Positions 46,475 through 55,341 of a DNA stretch of 64,000 nucleotides are shown here, piece after piece. Positions within the stretch are counted from its first letter, which is position 1. The number at the start of each line of letters is the position of its first letter. The stretch lies in contig NZ_JAIQZC010000001.1 in assembly GCF_020164535.1 (NCBI RefSeq), positions 806,001 through 870,000 of the forward strand, read 5' to 3'. The DNA is from Psychroflexus montanilacus (GTDB taxonomy: Bacteria; Bacteroidota; Bacteroidia; Flavobacteriales; Flavobacteriaceae). The notes beneath the pieces were generated by a model. The model was not told the origin of the DNA, ran no database searches, and was given only the letters and a program-made list of their open reading frames with translations. The position numbers and the translations under genes were made by a program.

Positions 46475-48451
46475 TTAATATTTATTTAAGTTTAGAAACT
46501 CTTCCTCAAACCTTGATTTTGATAAGTATTTTTCTTCTAAATTTTTAGCAAAAGGAATTGGTGTAGATAAACTTGCAACTCGCTTGACAGGAGCATCAAG
46601 GTATTGGAAACAATGCTCAGAAATTAAAGCTGATATATCTGATGCTATTCCTCCAAATATAGAATCTTCCTGAAGAATAATTACTTTACCTGTTTTCTTT
46701 ACAGAATTAAAAATAGCTTCCTCATCCAAAGGAAACAAAGTTCTTAAATCGATAAAATCTACTGATATATTTTGGTGTCGTTCCAAAACCTCGGAAGCCC
46801 AGTGCACTCCAGCCCCATAAGTAATAAGACTTATGTCTGTGCCAGAGGTTATAAGATTTGCTTTACCTAGCTCCAGTGTAAAATAATCTTGTGAAACTTC
46901 GCCTCTAATGCTTCTGTACAAACCCTTATGCTCAAAAAATAAAACAGGATTAGGATCTTCAATAGCAGCAGCCAGAAGTCCTTTGGCATCCTGAGGATTG
47001 GAAGGGTAAATCACTTTAAGACCTGGAGTCTTCGTGAACCAGGCCTCATTGGTCTGGCTATGAAAAGGGCCTGCACCCACTCCAGCGCCGCAAGGCATTC
47101 TTATCACTACGTCTGCATTTTGCCCCCAGCGGTAGTGTACTTTGGCTAGGTAATTTACAATTGGATTAAATCCTGAACTTACAAAATCACTAAACTGCAT
47201 TTCTACAATAGACTTTATGCCTTTAATGGAAAGTCCCATGGCTGCAGAAATAATAGCTGACTCGCAAATAGGGGTATTTCTGACTCTGGCTTTGCCAAAT
47301 TTCTCAACAAACCCATCAGTGATTTTGAAAACTCCACCGTACTCTGCGACATCTTGCCCCATAATGACCATATCCTCAAACTTTTCCATGCTTTGCTTTA
47401 GCCCTTCAGAAATGGCATCAATGAAGCGTAATTCTGTTTTTTGAGACGACGGTAAAAAATTCTGAAACTCATAAGACTTAAATACATCTGCTAACTCATC
47501 GTTTTCATTAGAGTCGACTTCAGGTTCTTCATTGGCTAACTTGAGGTGATCCTCTATCTCTGATTTGATTTCAGTTTTTATGGAAATAATTTCATCCCTG
47601 GTTAAAAAGCCAGCTTCCAGAATAAACAACTCATAATTATCGATAGGATCCAGCTTTTCCCACTGTTCCATCAAATCATCTGGAACATATTTGGTTCCAC
47701 TAGCTTCTTCATGACCTCTTCTTCTAAAGGTTTTGAACTCCATCAAAACAGGTCTCGGGTTTTTCCTGATGCTTTCTGCAATCGCATTGACTTGAGTAAA
47801 AACTTCTACAACATTATTACCGTCAATAATATGAGATTCCATTCCGTATCCTAAAGCTTTGTCGGCAATATGTTCGCATTTAAATTGCTCCATCACAGGA
47901 GTGGAAAGTCCGTATCCATTGTTTTCAACACAGAACAAAACAGGTAAGTCCCAAACCGAAGCCACATTTAGGGCTTCATGAAAATCGCCCTCACTGGTTC
48001 CCCCTTCACCAGTGAAAACAGCAGTTACCGCGTTTTCGGCTTTTAGTTTGTGTGCCAAAGCAATACCATCTGCAACTCCTAGTTGTGGGCCAAGATGAGA
48101 TATCATCCCTACAATTTTGAATTCCTGTGTCCCGAAATGAAAACTTCGGTCTCTACCTTTGGTAAATCCATTCAATTTACCCTGCCACTGAGAAAACAAA
48201 CGATGCAAAGGAATATTTCGCTCTGTAAACACACCAAGATTTCTATGCATAGGTAAGATATACTCATCTGCTTTAAGAGCTTTAGTGACGCCTACGGCAA
48301 TGGCCTCCTGACCTATTCCAGAAAACCATTTGGAGATTTTCCCTTGCCTTAAGAGCACCAACATTTTCTCTTCTATAAGACGAGGTTTAAGTAAACTCTT
48401 AAACAATTCAATATGTTTCTCTTTCGAAATGGAGTGATGTTCAAAATTCAT
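46475..48451 (-). CDS. Branched-chain 2-oxoacid dehydrogenase E1, fused alpha and beta subunits
   Basis: Thiamine-diphosphate E1 component that decarboxylates branched-chain 2-oxo acids and passes the acyl group to lipoyl-E2. At 658 residues it joins the alpha part (about 1-310, with the ThDP motif FTGEGGTSEGDFHEA to VENNGYGLS) and the beta part (about 330-658, with MGQDVAEYGGVFKITDG and QFSDFVSSGFNPIVN) in one chain. The usual GDG triplet of the ThDP motif is GEG. It could supply branched acyl-CoA starters for iso-fatty acids. It has a TACATTTG -7 box (48474-48481, minus strand). No E2 or E3 gene is nearby. Confidence 0.92.
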   Translation of the reverse strand: MNFEHHSISKEKHIELFKSLLKPRLIEEKMLVLLRQGKISKWFSGIGQEAIAVGVTKALKADEYILPMHRNLGVFTERNIPLHRLFSQWQGKLNGFTKGRDRSFHFGTQEFKIVGMISHLGPQLGVADGIALAHKLKAENAVTAVFTGEGGTSEGDFHEALNVASVWDLPVLFCVENNGYGLSTPVMEQFKCEHIADKALGYGMESHIIDGNNVVEVFTQVNAIAESIRKNPRPVLMEFKTFRRRGHEEASGTKYVPDDLMEQWEKLDPIDNYELFILEAGFLTRDEIISIKTEIKSEIEDHLKLANEEPEVDSNENDELADVFKSYEFQNFLPSSQKTELRFIDAISEGLKQSMEKFEDMVIMGQDVAEYGGVFKITDGFVEKFGKARVRNTPICESAIISAAMGLSIKGIKSIVEMQFSDFVSSGFNPIVNYLAKVHYRWGQNADVVIRMPCGAGVGAGPFHSQTNEAWFTKTPGLKVIYPSNPQDAKGLLAAAIEDPNPVLFFEHKGLYRSIRGEVSQDYFTLELGKANLITSGTDISLITYGAGVHWASEVLERHQNISVDFIDLRTLFPLDEEAIFNSVKKTGKVIILQEDSIFGGIASDISALISEHCFQYLDAPVKRVASLSTPIPFAKNLEEKYLSKSRFEEEFLNLNKY

Positions 48452-48539
48452 AGATAAGTTATTAACTAACTTTCAAATGTATTATAATGAAATCTTTTAA
48501 TTTAAGACTATCCGAAAATTCTTGTTGAATAAAAATCAT

Positions 48540-48547
48540 TAAATTTG
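48540..48547 (+). promoter_or_regulatory. -7 promoter box for the 2OG-Fe(II) oxygenase gene
   Basis: TAAATTTG, an exact TAnnTTTG match, ends 20 bases before the ATG at 48567. A TTGTTG (48522-48527) lies 12-15 bases upstream, slightly close for a -33 element but like the arrangement at the SRP RNA promoter. Confidence 0.5.
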
Positions 48548-48566
48548 CTTTTTCTAAAATTCCGGT

Positions 48567-49523
48567 ATGTCCATGACTAATATCCCAAGTGTGAATCTTG
48601 CAGATTTTTTATCTGAAGATCCCAAAAGAAAACAAAAATTCGTCAATGAAATAGGCTCAGCTTACGAAGAGATTGGATTCGTCGCCTTAAATCATCATTT
48701 TTTGGATGAGAAATTGGTTGATGAACTTTATACTCAGGTGAAAGCTTTCTTTGATCTTCCCGAAGTCACTAAAAAGAAATACGAACGCGAGGATTTGGGC
48801 GGACAACGTGGTTATGTATCTTTCGGAAAAGAACATGCTAAAGGAAAGAAAGAAGGAGATCTGAAGGAGTTTTGGCATTTTGGACAAGAGCCAGATGAGG
48901 ACGCCAAACTTACTGAGGAGTATCCAGAAAACTTAAATGTAGAAGAAGTGCCAAAATTTAATGAAGTTGGTATGGAGGCATACAGAATGCTGGAGAAGAC
49001 AGGAATATATGTATTAAGAGCCTTGGCGCTTTATATTGGACTGGATGAGCATTATTTCGATCATTGGGCCAGTAATGGAAATTCAATATTGAGACCTATT
49101 CATTACCCGCCAATAGAAACTGAACCCAAAGGAGCTGTAAGAGCTGGTGCTCATGGTGATATTAATTTAATCACTTTACTGATGGGGGCTTCTTCCGGAG
49201 GACTTCAGGTACAACGTAAAGATGGAGAATGGATAGATGCCATTCCTAAAGATGATGAATTGGTTATCAATGTGGGGGATATGCTAGAACGACATACCAA
49301 TAATAAATTAAGATCAACTATACACCGAGTCACAAATCCACCAAAAGAAGACTGGGGAAAACCTCGCTATTCCATACCATTTTTCTTGCACCCTAGAAGT
49401 GATATGCCACTGGATTGCCTCGAAGAATGTATAGACGAGAATAATCCTAAACACTACGAAGACATTACTGCTGGTGAATTTCTTCATCAGCGTTTGGTAG
49501 AAATAGGTTTGATTAAAAAATAA
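48567..49523 (+). CDS. Isopenicillin-N-synthase-like 2OG-Fe(II) oxygenase
   Basis: A 318-residue non-heme iron oxygenase of the IPNS/DIOX family. The N-terminal domain (IPSVNLADFLSEDPKR) is followed by the jelly-roll core with iron ligands His and Asp in AGAHGDINLITLL (about 192-204), a third His in STIHRVTNPP and the 2-oxoglutarate-binding Arg-X-Ser in PRYSIPFF. The substrate cannot be read from the sequence; similar genes occur in many Bacteroidota. The start could be 48567 or 48573. The SUI1 gene starts 3 bases after the stop. Confidence 0.88.
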   Translation: MSMTNIPSVNLADFLSEDPKRKQKFVNEIGSAYEEIGFVALNHHFLDEKLVDELYTQVKAFFDLPEVTKKKYEREDLGGQRGYVSFGKEHAKGKKEGDLKEFWHFGQEPDEDAKLTEEYPENLNVEEVPKFNEVGMEAYRMLEKTGIYVLRALALYIGLDEHYFDHWASNGNSILRPIHYPPIETEPKGAVRAGAHGDINLITLLMGASSGGLQVQRKDGEWIDAIPKDDELVINVGDMLERHTNNKLRSTIHRVTNPPKEDWGKPRYSIPFFLHPRSDMPLDCLEECIDENNPKHYEDITAGEFLHQRLVEIGLIKK

Positions 49524-49526
49524 AGC

Positions 49527-49862
49527 ATGGATCTTAAAGATCAATTGAAAGAGTTATTTCCAGATCACGAGCCTCAGGAAGAAAAAAAAGAGGTTAGCAA
49601 AAGTGATGAACTCGACATTTGGATGCAGTCTGATCCGCTCATTTGTGAATTTTCAAAACGGAAAGGCAAAGCGAATACTTTAATTAAAAACTACACAGGA
49701 GCTAAAAAAGATTTTCAAAATCTAACTAAGTATCTCAAAAAAGAAATTGGTGTTGGAGGAAGTCATAAAAATGAAGAAATTATCATTCAAGGTGACTACC
49801 GGGATCAAATCATGAGCTTATTAAAAGATCTTGGCTTTAACGTCAAACGTGTGGGAGGTTAA
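49527..49862 (+). CDS. SUI1/eIF1-family translation initiation factor (YciH-like)
   Basis: A 111-residue protein of the SUI1 family. An N-terminal acidic tail (1-40) precedes the conserved C-terminal domain: KGKANTLIKNYTGAKKDFQ, LTKYLKKEIGVGGSHKNEEI and QGDYRDQIMSLLKDLGFNVK, matching the bacterial YciH pattern. Bacterial members can act on the start-codon step, though their role is not essential. It is co-transcribed with the oxygenase gene. Confidence 0.9.
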   Translation: MDLKDQLKELFPDHEPQEEKKEVSKSDELDIWMQSDPLICEFSKRKGKANTLIKNYTGAKKDFQNLTKYLKKEIGVGGSHKNEEIIIQGDYRDQIMSLLKDLGFNVKRVGG

Positions 49863-49952
49863 TTCTAAATTACCAACACATCATATCAGAAATCAACGAT
49901 TGAATGAAGTCGAATGAATGGAATTTAAATTTATTTCGATATAAAAATAGTT

Positions 49953-49976
49953 ATTGAATATTTTAAAAAATTCAAT
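49953..49976. promoter_or_regulatory. A+T-rich inverted repeat upstream of uridine phosphorylase
   Basis: ATTGAAT (49953-49959) and ATTCAAT (49970-49976) form a dyad with a central ATTTTAAAAA, 17 bases upstream of the ATG at 49993. It could be an operator or part of the promoter. The 130-base gap 49863-49992 has no gene. Function is not supported beyond the symmetry. Confidence 0.3.
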
Positions 49977-49992
49977 GTTTAAACCATAAAGT

Positions 49993-50865
49993 ATGCCTAT
50001 AGCATCTTCAGAATTAATCTTAAATCCAGATGGTAGTATTTATCATCTCAATTTAAAACCAGCAAATATTGCTGACATCATCATAACCGTAGGTGACCAG
50101 GATAGGGTTGCTAAGGTAACCTCTTACTTTGACGAAGTCATTTTTGAAACTCAAAAACGGGAATTCAAAACACAAACAGGCTTCTATAACGGCAAAAAAA
50201 TGACCGTTATATCTACTGGAATTGGGATCGATAATATTGATATCGTTTTAAATGAACTGGATGCCCTGGTCAATATTGATCTTGAAACCAGAGAAATCAA
50301 GCCGAAGCATCACAAACTTAATATCGTACGGATAGGAACTTCAGGAGGAATTCAGCCACATGCAGAGTTGGATAAGTTTGTGATGAGCGAAGCTGGAGTA
50401 GGTTTTGACGGATTACTACATTATTATAAAAATAATATTACAAACGAGGAAGCTACTCATGCACTTTGTGAACACCTAAATATATCTCCAAAAAAACCTC
50501 AGCCCTACATTGTAGATGGTGATCCGGATTTAATACAGCTCTTTAAAACCGATAAAAACGTGATTCCTGGTTTTACAGGTACCAACCTTGGTTTTTATGG
50601 TCCCCAGGGTAGAACTTTAAGATTGGAAACTCAAGATCCAACATTTATTGACCAACTGGTTGATTTTAAATTTCAAGAGAAAACCATCACCAACTTAGAA
50701 ATGGAAACCAGTGCCATCTATTGCTTATCAAAGCTTCTAGGTCATGGTGCGTTATCAATGAATGCAATTATCGCAAACAGGTCTACAGGCAATTTCAGTA
50801 ATGATCCTAAAGCAGCAGTTGATTCACTTATCCAATTCACTTTAGATAAGTTATCTCAGCTTTAA
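49993..50865 (+). CDS. Uridine phosphorylase-like nucleoside phosphorylase
   Basis: A 290-residue nucleoside phosphorylase of the NP-I fold that splits a nucleoside with phosphate into base and ribose-1-phosphate. Motifs are IITVGDQDRVAKVTSYF (30-46), VISTGIGIDNIDIVLNEL (about 73-90), VRIGTSGGIQPHAEL (about 112-126) and TNLEMETSAIYCL (about 235-247), which together indicate the uridine phosphorylase group. The adjacent binding-protein-like gene follows 10 bases after its stop. Confidence 0.9.
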   Translation: MPIASSELILNPDGSIYHLNLKPANIADIIITVGDQDRVAKVTSYFDEVIFETQKREFKTQTGFYNGKKMTVISTGIGIDNIDIVLNELDALVNIDLETREIKPKHHKLNIVRIGTSGGIQPHAELDKFVMSEAGVGFDGLLHYYKNNITNEEATHALCEHLNISPKKPQPYIVDGDPDLIQLFKTDKNVIPGFTGTNLGFYGPQGRTLRLETQDPTFIDQLVDFKFQEKTITNLEMETSAIYCLSKLLGHGALSMNAIIANRSTGNFSNDPKAAVDSLIQFTLDKLSQL

Positions 50866-50875
50866 AAATAAATTT

Positions 50876-51724
50876 ATGAGGACATTAAAAATTGGTGGAG
50901 TTCCAGAACATTTCAATTTGCCGTGGCATTTATGCATTGAAGGAGGTGATTTTGAAAAAAACGAAATTGAGGTCGACTGGACAGATTTTCATGGTGGCAC
51001 AGGAGAAATGAGTGAAGCCTTAAAAGCTGGAACTATAGATATAGCCGTGATGCTTACCGAAGGTTCCATCAAAGAAATCTGTGATGGAAGCCCTTTTAAA
51101 ATCATTCAAACTTACGTCAAAAGTCCATTGATGTGGGGAATACATGTTCATGCCAATTCCAATTATCACCGGGTCGAAGACCTTAAGAATCAAACCGCTG
51201 CTATCAGTAGGTTTGGCTCTGGCTCTCATCTTATGACTTATGTTCATGCCAACAATCAAGACTGGGATACAGAAGATTTAAATTTCAAAACAACACAAAA
51301 TCTATCTGGAGCAAAAGCTTCATTAAAAGAAGGAACTGCAGATTATTTCTTGTGGGAACATTTTACCACCAAACCCCTTGTAGACAACGGCACCTTTCGA
51401 AGACTTGGTGATGAGCCAACTCCCTGGCCTTGTTTTGTGATTGTAACAACAGAAAAGTTCTTGAAAAAAAATTCTAAACTCGTTCCTCTCTTACTTGAGC
51501 CTCTCAACAAAAAAAGTAATAGTCTGAAATCTATGGAACATATCGAAGAAATGATTTCAAAACGATATGACTTAAAAATTGAAGATGTAAAAGAATGGCT
51601 TAAAATTACTGAATGGAGTCAACAACAACTTTCAGAAAATGACGTTCACCTTACACAAAAAAGACTTCAAAGTTTAAGTCTTGTTGAAACAGAAAAAACA
51701 TACACTGAATTTATTTTCGCATAA
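50876..51724 (+). CDS. Cytoplasmic periplasmic-binding-protein-fold protein (Ca3427/NMT1-like)
   Basis: A 282-residue protein with the two-lobe type 2 binding-protein fold but no signal peptide: it opens MRTLKIGGVPEHFNLPWHLC, so it should stay in the cytoplasm. It has TDFHGGTGEMSEALKAGTIDIAVM (ligand cleft), ISRFGSGSHLMTYVHANN (hinge/cleft) and GTADYFLWEHFTTKP. These fit the PBP2 Ca3427-like group related to NMT1/THI5-type pyrimidine-binding folds. The gene follows a uridine phosphorylase gene by 10 bases, so a nucleobase-related ligand is possible. No transporter genes are near; the function is unknown. Confidence 0.78.
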   Translation: MRTLKIGGVPEHFNLPWHLCIEGGDFEKNEIEVDWTDFHGGTGEMSEALKAGTIDIAVMLTEGSIKEICDGSPFKIIQTYVKSPLMWGIHVHANSNYHRVEDLKNQTAAISRFGSGSHLMTYVHANNQDWDTEDLNFKTTQNLSGAKASLKEGTADYFLWEHFTTKPLVDNGTFRRLGDEPTPWPCFVIVTTEKFLKKNSKLVPLLLEPLNKKSNSLKSMEHIEEMISKRYDLKIEDVKEWLKITEWSQQQLSENDVHLTQKRLQSLSLVETEKTYTEFIFA

Positions 51725-51794
51725 TCACGCAACCAATCCATTTATAGCGCATCTATTTATTGAAGAATAACTTTATCCTAAAAGCTCTTTTTAT

Positions 51795-51977
51795 ATGATT
51801 ATTATAATTGCCATAGCAAGCCTTATACTTATTAATTTCCTGCTACTCAAGTTTAGTTGTGACTGCGGTGATAAGCAGCCTAAAGTTTCTAAAAAGAAAT
51901 TTAAGGTGAATACACCTAAAATCTGGTCACAGTCTCAACAGGAAACAAATTCGAATCCTGTTTTAGCAGATAAATAA
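51795..51977 (+). CDS. Small single-pass membrane protein
   Basis: A 60-residue protein with one N-terminal transmembrane helix (about 1-20) followed by SCDCGDK and a basic tail (VSKKKFKVNTPKIWSQ). It is not recognised as a named family. The initial hydrophobic segment with short cysteine motif could be membrane-anchored or cleaved. It sits 71 bases after the binding-protein-fold gene and ends 1 base before the convergent ung stop. The hydrophobic start and position between gene ends argue for a real gene, though it is short. Confidence 0.6.
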   Translation: MIIIIAIASLILINFLLLKFSCDCGDKQPKVSKKKFKVNTPKIWSQSQQETNSNPVLADK

Positions 51978-51978
51978 A

Positions 51979-52644
51979 TCACCAATCAATTGGTGTTTTG
52001 TTTTGATCTTCTAAAAGTTGGTTTGTTTTACTAAAATGCTTATTTCCAAACCAATACCCCCTGTTTGCACTTAATGGTGAAGGATGACCTGAAGTCAAAA
52101 TATGATGTTTGAGTGAGTTGATGAGTTTGGATTTCTTTTTAGCAAAACCACCCCATAATAAAAACACAAGACCTTCTTTTTCTTCAGATAGTTTTTTAAT
52201 GACCTCATCTGTAAAGATTTCCCAGCCTTTATTTTGATGACTTCCAGCCTCATGGGCTCTCACAGTTAATGTGGCATTCAGCAACAAAACGCCTTGTTTT
52301 GCCCAGTTTTCAAGGTTTCCATGATTTGGTAGATCAATATTGAGGTCGTCTTTTAATTCTCTGTAAATATTTTGAAGCGATGGCGGCGTAGGAGTTCCTT
52401 TGGGGACGGAAAAAGAAAGCCCGTGGGCTTGACCTGGACCATGATACGGATCTTGACCTAGAATAATAACTTTGGTGTCATCAAAAGAACAAAAGTCAAA
52501 AGCATTGAAGATATCTGACCCTTTTGGAAAACACTTGTGGTTTTTGTATTCTGACTTTACAAAGCCGATAAGCGACTCAAAATAAGGTTTTTCAAACTCA
52601 TCTTTTAAGATTTTTTTCCAAGTTGCTTCAATCTGAACCTCCAT
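51979..52644 (-). CDS. ung: Uracil-DNA glycosylase
   Basis: Family 1 uracil-DNA glycosylase that removes uracil from DNA at the start of base-excision repair. The 221 residues show the active-site motif IILGQDPYHGPGQAHGLSFS (catalytic Asp in the GQDPYH box, about 61-80), the helical region and the leucine-loop motif GHPSPLSANRG near residue 190. It is divergent from mutS2. Confidence 0.97.
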   Translation of the reverse strand: MEVQIEATWKKILKDEFEKPYFESLIGFVKSEYKNHKCFPKGSDIFNAFDFCSFDDTKVIILGQDPYHGPGQAHGLSFSVPKGTPTPPSLQNIYRELKDDLNIDLPNHGNLENWAKQGVLLLNATLTVRAHEAGSHQNKGWEIFTDEVIKKLSEEKEGLVFLLWGGFAKKKSKLINSLKHHILTSGHPSPLSANRGYWFGNKHFSKTNQLLEDQNKTPIDW

Positions 52645-52654
52645 TTATTATGCG

Positions 52655-52662
52655 TATTTTTG
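52655..52662 (+). promoter_or_regulatory. -7 promoter box for mutS2
   Basis: TATTTTTG matches TAnnTTTG and ends 27 bases before the mutS2 ATG at 52689, in the ung-mutS2 divergent gap of 44 bases. No clear -33 TTG. Confidence 0.45.
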
Positions 52663-52688
52663 TGAGACTACGAATGTAGAATTTTAGT

Positions 52689-54863
52689 ATGATAAACATA
52701 AGCGAAAAAGCCTTAATAGATTTAGAATTTCCAACAGTTTGTGCTCAGTTGAGCCAATATTGTATTACAGATAAAGGACAGGAAAAAGCATTAAAGCTTA
52801 CACCTTACTCAACCTACAAATCCATTTATTTTCATCTCCATCAAACCGAAGAATATAAATCTTCTGCCTTGCAGGAAAAGCCTATTCCCAATCATGGGTT
52901 TGAAAGTGTGGATGAGGCCATAAAGATTTTAAACATTGAAGGTTCTGTGATGGAGTTGAACGGTTTCAGGAAAATTCTTAACCTTTCTGAAACTACCAAT
53001 ATTCACATTAAATATTTTCAGAAGTACAAAGAATTATATCCCAATCTTTACAGATCTACTCAGCCAATAGAATACACAACAGCAATTGTTGATGAGATAA
53101 GAAGAATCATTGACAAATTTGGTGATATCAAAAATGATGCGACGCCAGAGCTTTTTAGGATAAGGAAAACCATCAATATTGCTAAAGGCAAAATCAATTC
53201 TAGTTTTTCTAAAGCCTTATCCAAATACAGCAGCTATGGCTATCTCGATGAGATAAGAGAATCGGTTGTAGACAGTGTAAGAGTCTTGGCAGTTACTGCA
53301 ATGCACAAACGCAAGGTAAAAGGTGCTATGATGGGGAGTTCAAAATCTGGCAATATCGTTTATATCCAGCCAGAAGAAACCCAGCAATCTGAGCGGGAAC
53401 TCGACGAGGCAGAATATGAAGAAAAAGAAGAGGTCAATAAAATTCTGAAAGGTCTCACTAATTATTTAAGACCTTTTGTAGATCTTTTAAAACAATACCA
53501 AAATTATTTAAGCGAAGTCGATTTAATTTCAGCAAAAGTGAAGTATGCTGAATTGTATGAAGGCTTGTTGCCTAAAATAACTACTGATAAGGAAATTTAT
53601 CTTAAAGATGCTTACCATCCATTGTTATTGATCAACCATAATAAAATTGGAGAAAAGACTTATCCACAAGACATCACCTTAAATGACTCACAACAAATCA
53701 TTGTCATTTCGGGGCCAAATGCCGGAGGTAAAAGTATAACACTTAAGACTATTGGACTAGTCCAGGTTATGCTTCAGGCAGGAATGCTGGTTCCGGTTCA
53801 TGAATACTCTAGAATATGCTTTTTTGATAAAATACTCACAGATATTGGGGATAACCAAAGTATTGAAAATCACTTAAGCACCTATAGTTACCGCCTAAAA
53901 AACATGCGTAAATTTCTAAAAACTTGCGATGATAAAACCTTGTTTTTAATCGATGAATTTGGTACAGGATCCGACCCTGAACTTGGCGGTGCTTTGGCTG
54001 AAACTTTTCTTGAAGTCTTTCATGAGAAAAAAGCCTACGGAATTATTACAACGCATTATGCCAACTTAAAAATGATGGCTAATGAAAATCCTGAAATTGT
54101 GAATGCCAATATGGCGTTTGACAGTTATACCATGGAGCCTTTGTTTGAATTAAAACTCGGAGAAGCTGGAAGTTCATTCACTTTTGAAGTCGCTCAAAAA
54201 AACGGAATTCCGTTTAGTTTAATCAATAGAGCCAAGAAAAAAGTAGAACGCGGTAAAATCAGGTTTGATAAAAGTATTGCCAAACTTCAAATGGAGCGTT
54301 CCAAGTTGGCTAAAACCAATTCAGAATTAAAATCAAAAACAGACGAAACTAGAAAAGAACAAGAAAAACTTGACGAAATCAATTCCAAAATTCAGCAAAA
54401 ACTGGAAAGCTATCAGGAATTATATGACAGCAACCAGCGTATGATAGGCATTGGCGAGAAGATTGACAAGATTGGATTACAGTATTTCAATAATAAAAAC
54501 AAAAAGCAGCTTTATTCTAATGTGTTGAAAATTATAGAGCGTGAGAATTCAAAACGCATCAAACAAACTCGAAAAGAAGAAAAAATACAGAGAGAGAAAG
54601 AGAAAAAAGTAAAAGAAGAAGCACAGAAGAAAGTCGAAAAAATAAGAACTCAAAAGAAAAAAGAGAAAGCCAAAGAAGAAGAAAAAGCTTCTAAAACTCC
54701 TGAAAAACCAGTGTTTAAAGAAGGAGATTCTGTGAGGATGCAGGATGGCCGAGCTGTGGGAACTATTGATAAGTTTGAAAAAGGAAAAGTTGTTGTAAAT
54801 TACGGAATGTTCATTACAAGTGTTTCAGATGAGCAACTCGAACTTGTAAAACGTGCCAAATAA
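52689..54863 (+). CDS. MutS2-family ATPase, without Smr domain
   Basis: A 724-residue DNA-repair ATPase of the MutS2 family. The MutS core (about 30-320, helical clamp) is followed by the ATPase with Walker A SGPNAGGKSITLKT (about 344-357), DIGDNQSIENHLSTY and Walker B FLIDEFGTGSDPELGGAL. A long lysine/glutamate-rich coiled coil (about 530-665) leads to a small C-terminal domain (KEGDSVRMQDGRAVGTIDKF). The nuclease Smr domain of Bacillus MutS2 is absent. MutS2 in other bacteria acts on recombination and stalled ribosomes, so the role here is uncertain. Confidence 0.88.
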   Translation: MINISEKALIDLEFPTVCAQLSQYCITDKGQEKALKLTPYSTYKSIYFHLHQTEEYKSSALQEKPIPNHGFESVDEAIKILNIEGSVMELNGFRKILNLSETTNIHIKYFQKYKELYPNLYRSTQPIEYTTAIVDEIRRIIDKFGDIKNDATPELFRIRKTINIAKGKINSSFSKALSKYSSYGYLDEIRESVVDSVRVLAVTAMHKRKVKGAMMGSSKSGNIVYIQPEETQQSERELDEAEYEEKEEVNKILKGLTNYLRPFVDLLKQYQNYLSEVDLISAKVKYAELYEGLLPKITTDKEIYLKDAYHPLLLINHNKIGEKTYPQDITLNDSQQIIVISGPNAGGKSITLKTIGLVQVMLQAGMLVPVHEYSRICFFDKILTDIGDNQSIENHLSTYSYRLKNMRKFLKTCDDKTLFLIDEFGTGSDPELGGALAETFLEVFHEKKAYGIITTHYANLKMMANENPEIVNANMAFDSYTMEPLFELKLGEAGSSFTFEVAQKNGIPFSLINRAKKKVERGKIRFDKSIAKLQMERSKLAKTNSELKSKTDETRKEQEKLDEINSKIQQKLESYQELYDSNQRMIGIGEKIDKIGLQYFNNKNKKQLYSNVLKIIERENSKRIKQTRKEEKIQREKEKKVKEEAQKKVEKIRTQKKKEKAKEEEKASKTPEKPVFKEGDSVRMQDGRAVGTIDKFEKGKVVVNYGMFITSVSDEQLELVKRAK

Positions 54864-55279
54864 TGGACATACCAGAAAACAAAAAAATTGTCCTTTTTGA
54901 TGGAGTTTGCAATTTTTGCAATGCTTCTGTGAGGTTTATCATCAAAAGAGATAAAAAGGATATTTTCAGATTTGCCTCATTGGAAAGTGAGCTTGGTCGA
55001 AAATTAACAAGTGAACGCGGAATCGACACTTCAGAAATTGATTCCATCATTTTGATAGATCCAGGAAATGCATATTACATTAAGTCTACAGCAGCTTTAG
55101 AAATCAGTAAAGAATTAAATGGGTTATATCCTGCACTAAGTATTTTCCAATTTTTGCCAGAAGGCTTTAGGAATCTAATTTATGATTACGTTGCCCGAAA
55201 TAGATACCAATGGTTTGGAAAATCTGAAACTTGTCCTATGCCTACAGAAGAAGAACAATCCAAATTTCTAGACACTTGA
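54863..55279 (+). CDS. DCC-family thiol-disulfide oxidoreductase (DUF393)
   Basis: A 138-residue protein of the DUF393/DCC family. The active site is FDGVCNFCNASVRFI (about 13-27), with the CXXC pair near a thioredoxin-like N-terminus. The C-terminal NRYQWFGKSETCPMP is family-typical. The ATG overlaps the mutS2 stop (TAATG), so it is translationally coupled, but no functional link is clear. Confidence 0.88.
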   Translation: MDIPENKKIVLFDGVCNFCNASVRFIIKRDKKDIFRFASLESELGRKLTSERGIDTSEIDSIILIDPGNAYYIKSTAALEISKELNGLYPALSIFQFLPEGFRNLIYDYVARNRYQWFGKSETCPMPTEEEQSKFLDT

Positions 55280-55284
55280 AACAA

Positions 55285-55312
55285 AAACCCCTAAGCAAAG
55301 CTGTCGGGGTTT
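55285..55312. terminator. Bidirectional terminator between DCC gene and fahA
   Basis: AAACCCC (55285-55291) and GGGGTTT (55306-55312) form a 7-bp G+C-rich stem, with a small AGC/GCT inner pairing in the loop. A runs flank the left side (T5 on the minus strand) and a T/A-rich stretch the right, so it can stop transcription from both sides. Confidence 0.75.
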
Positions 55313-55341
55313 ATATAATTTTAAAAATCAAGATTTAAACG

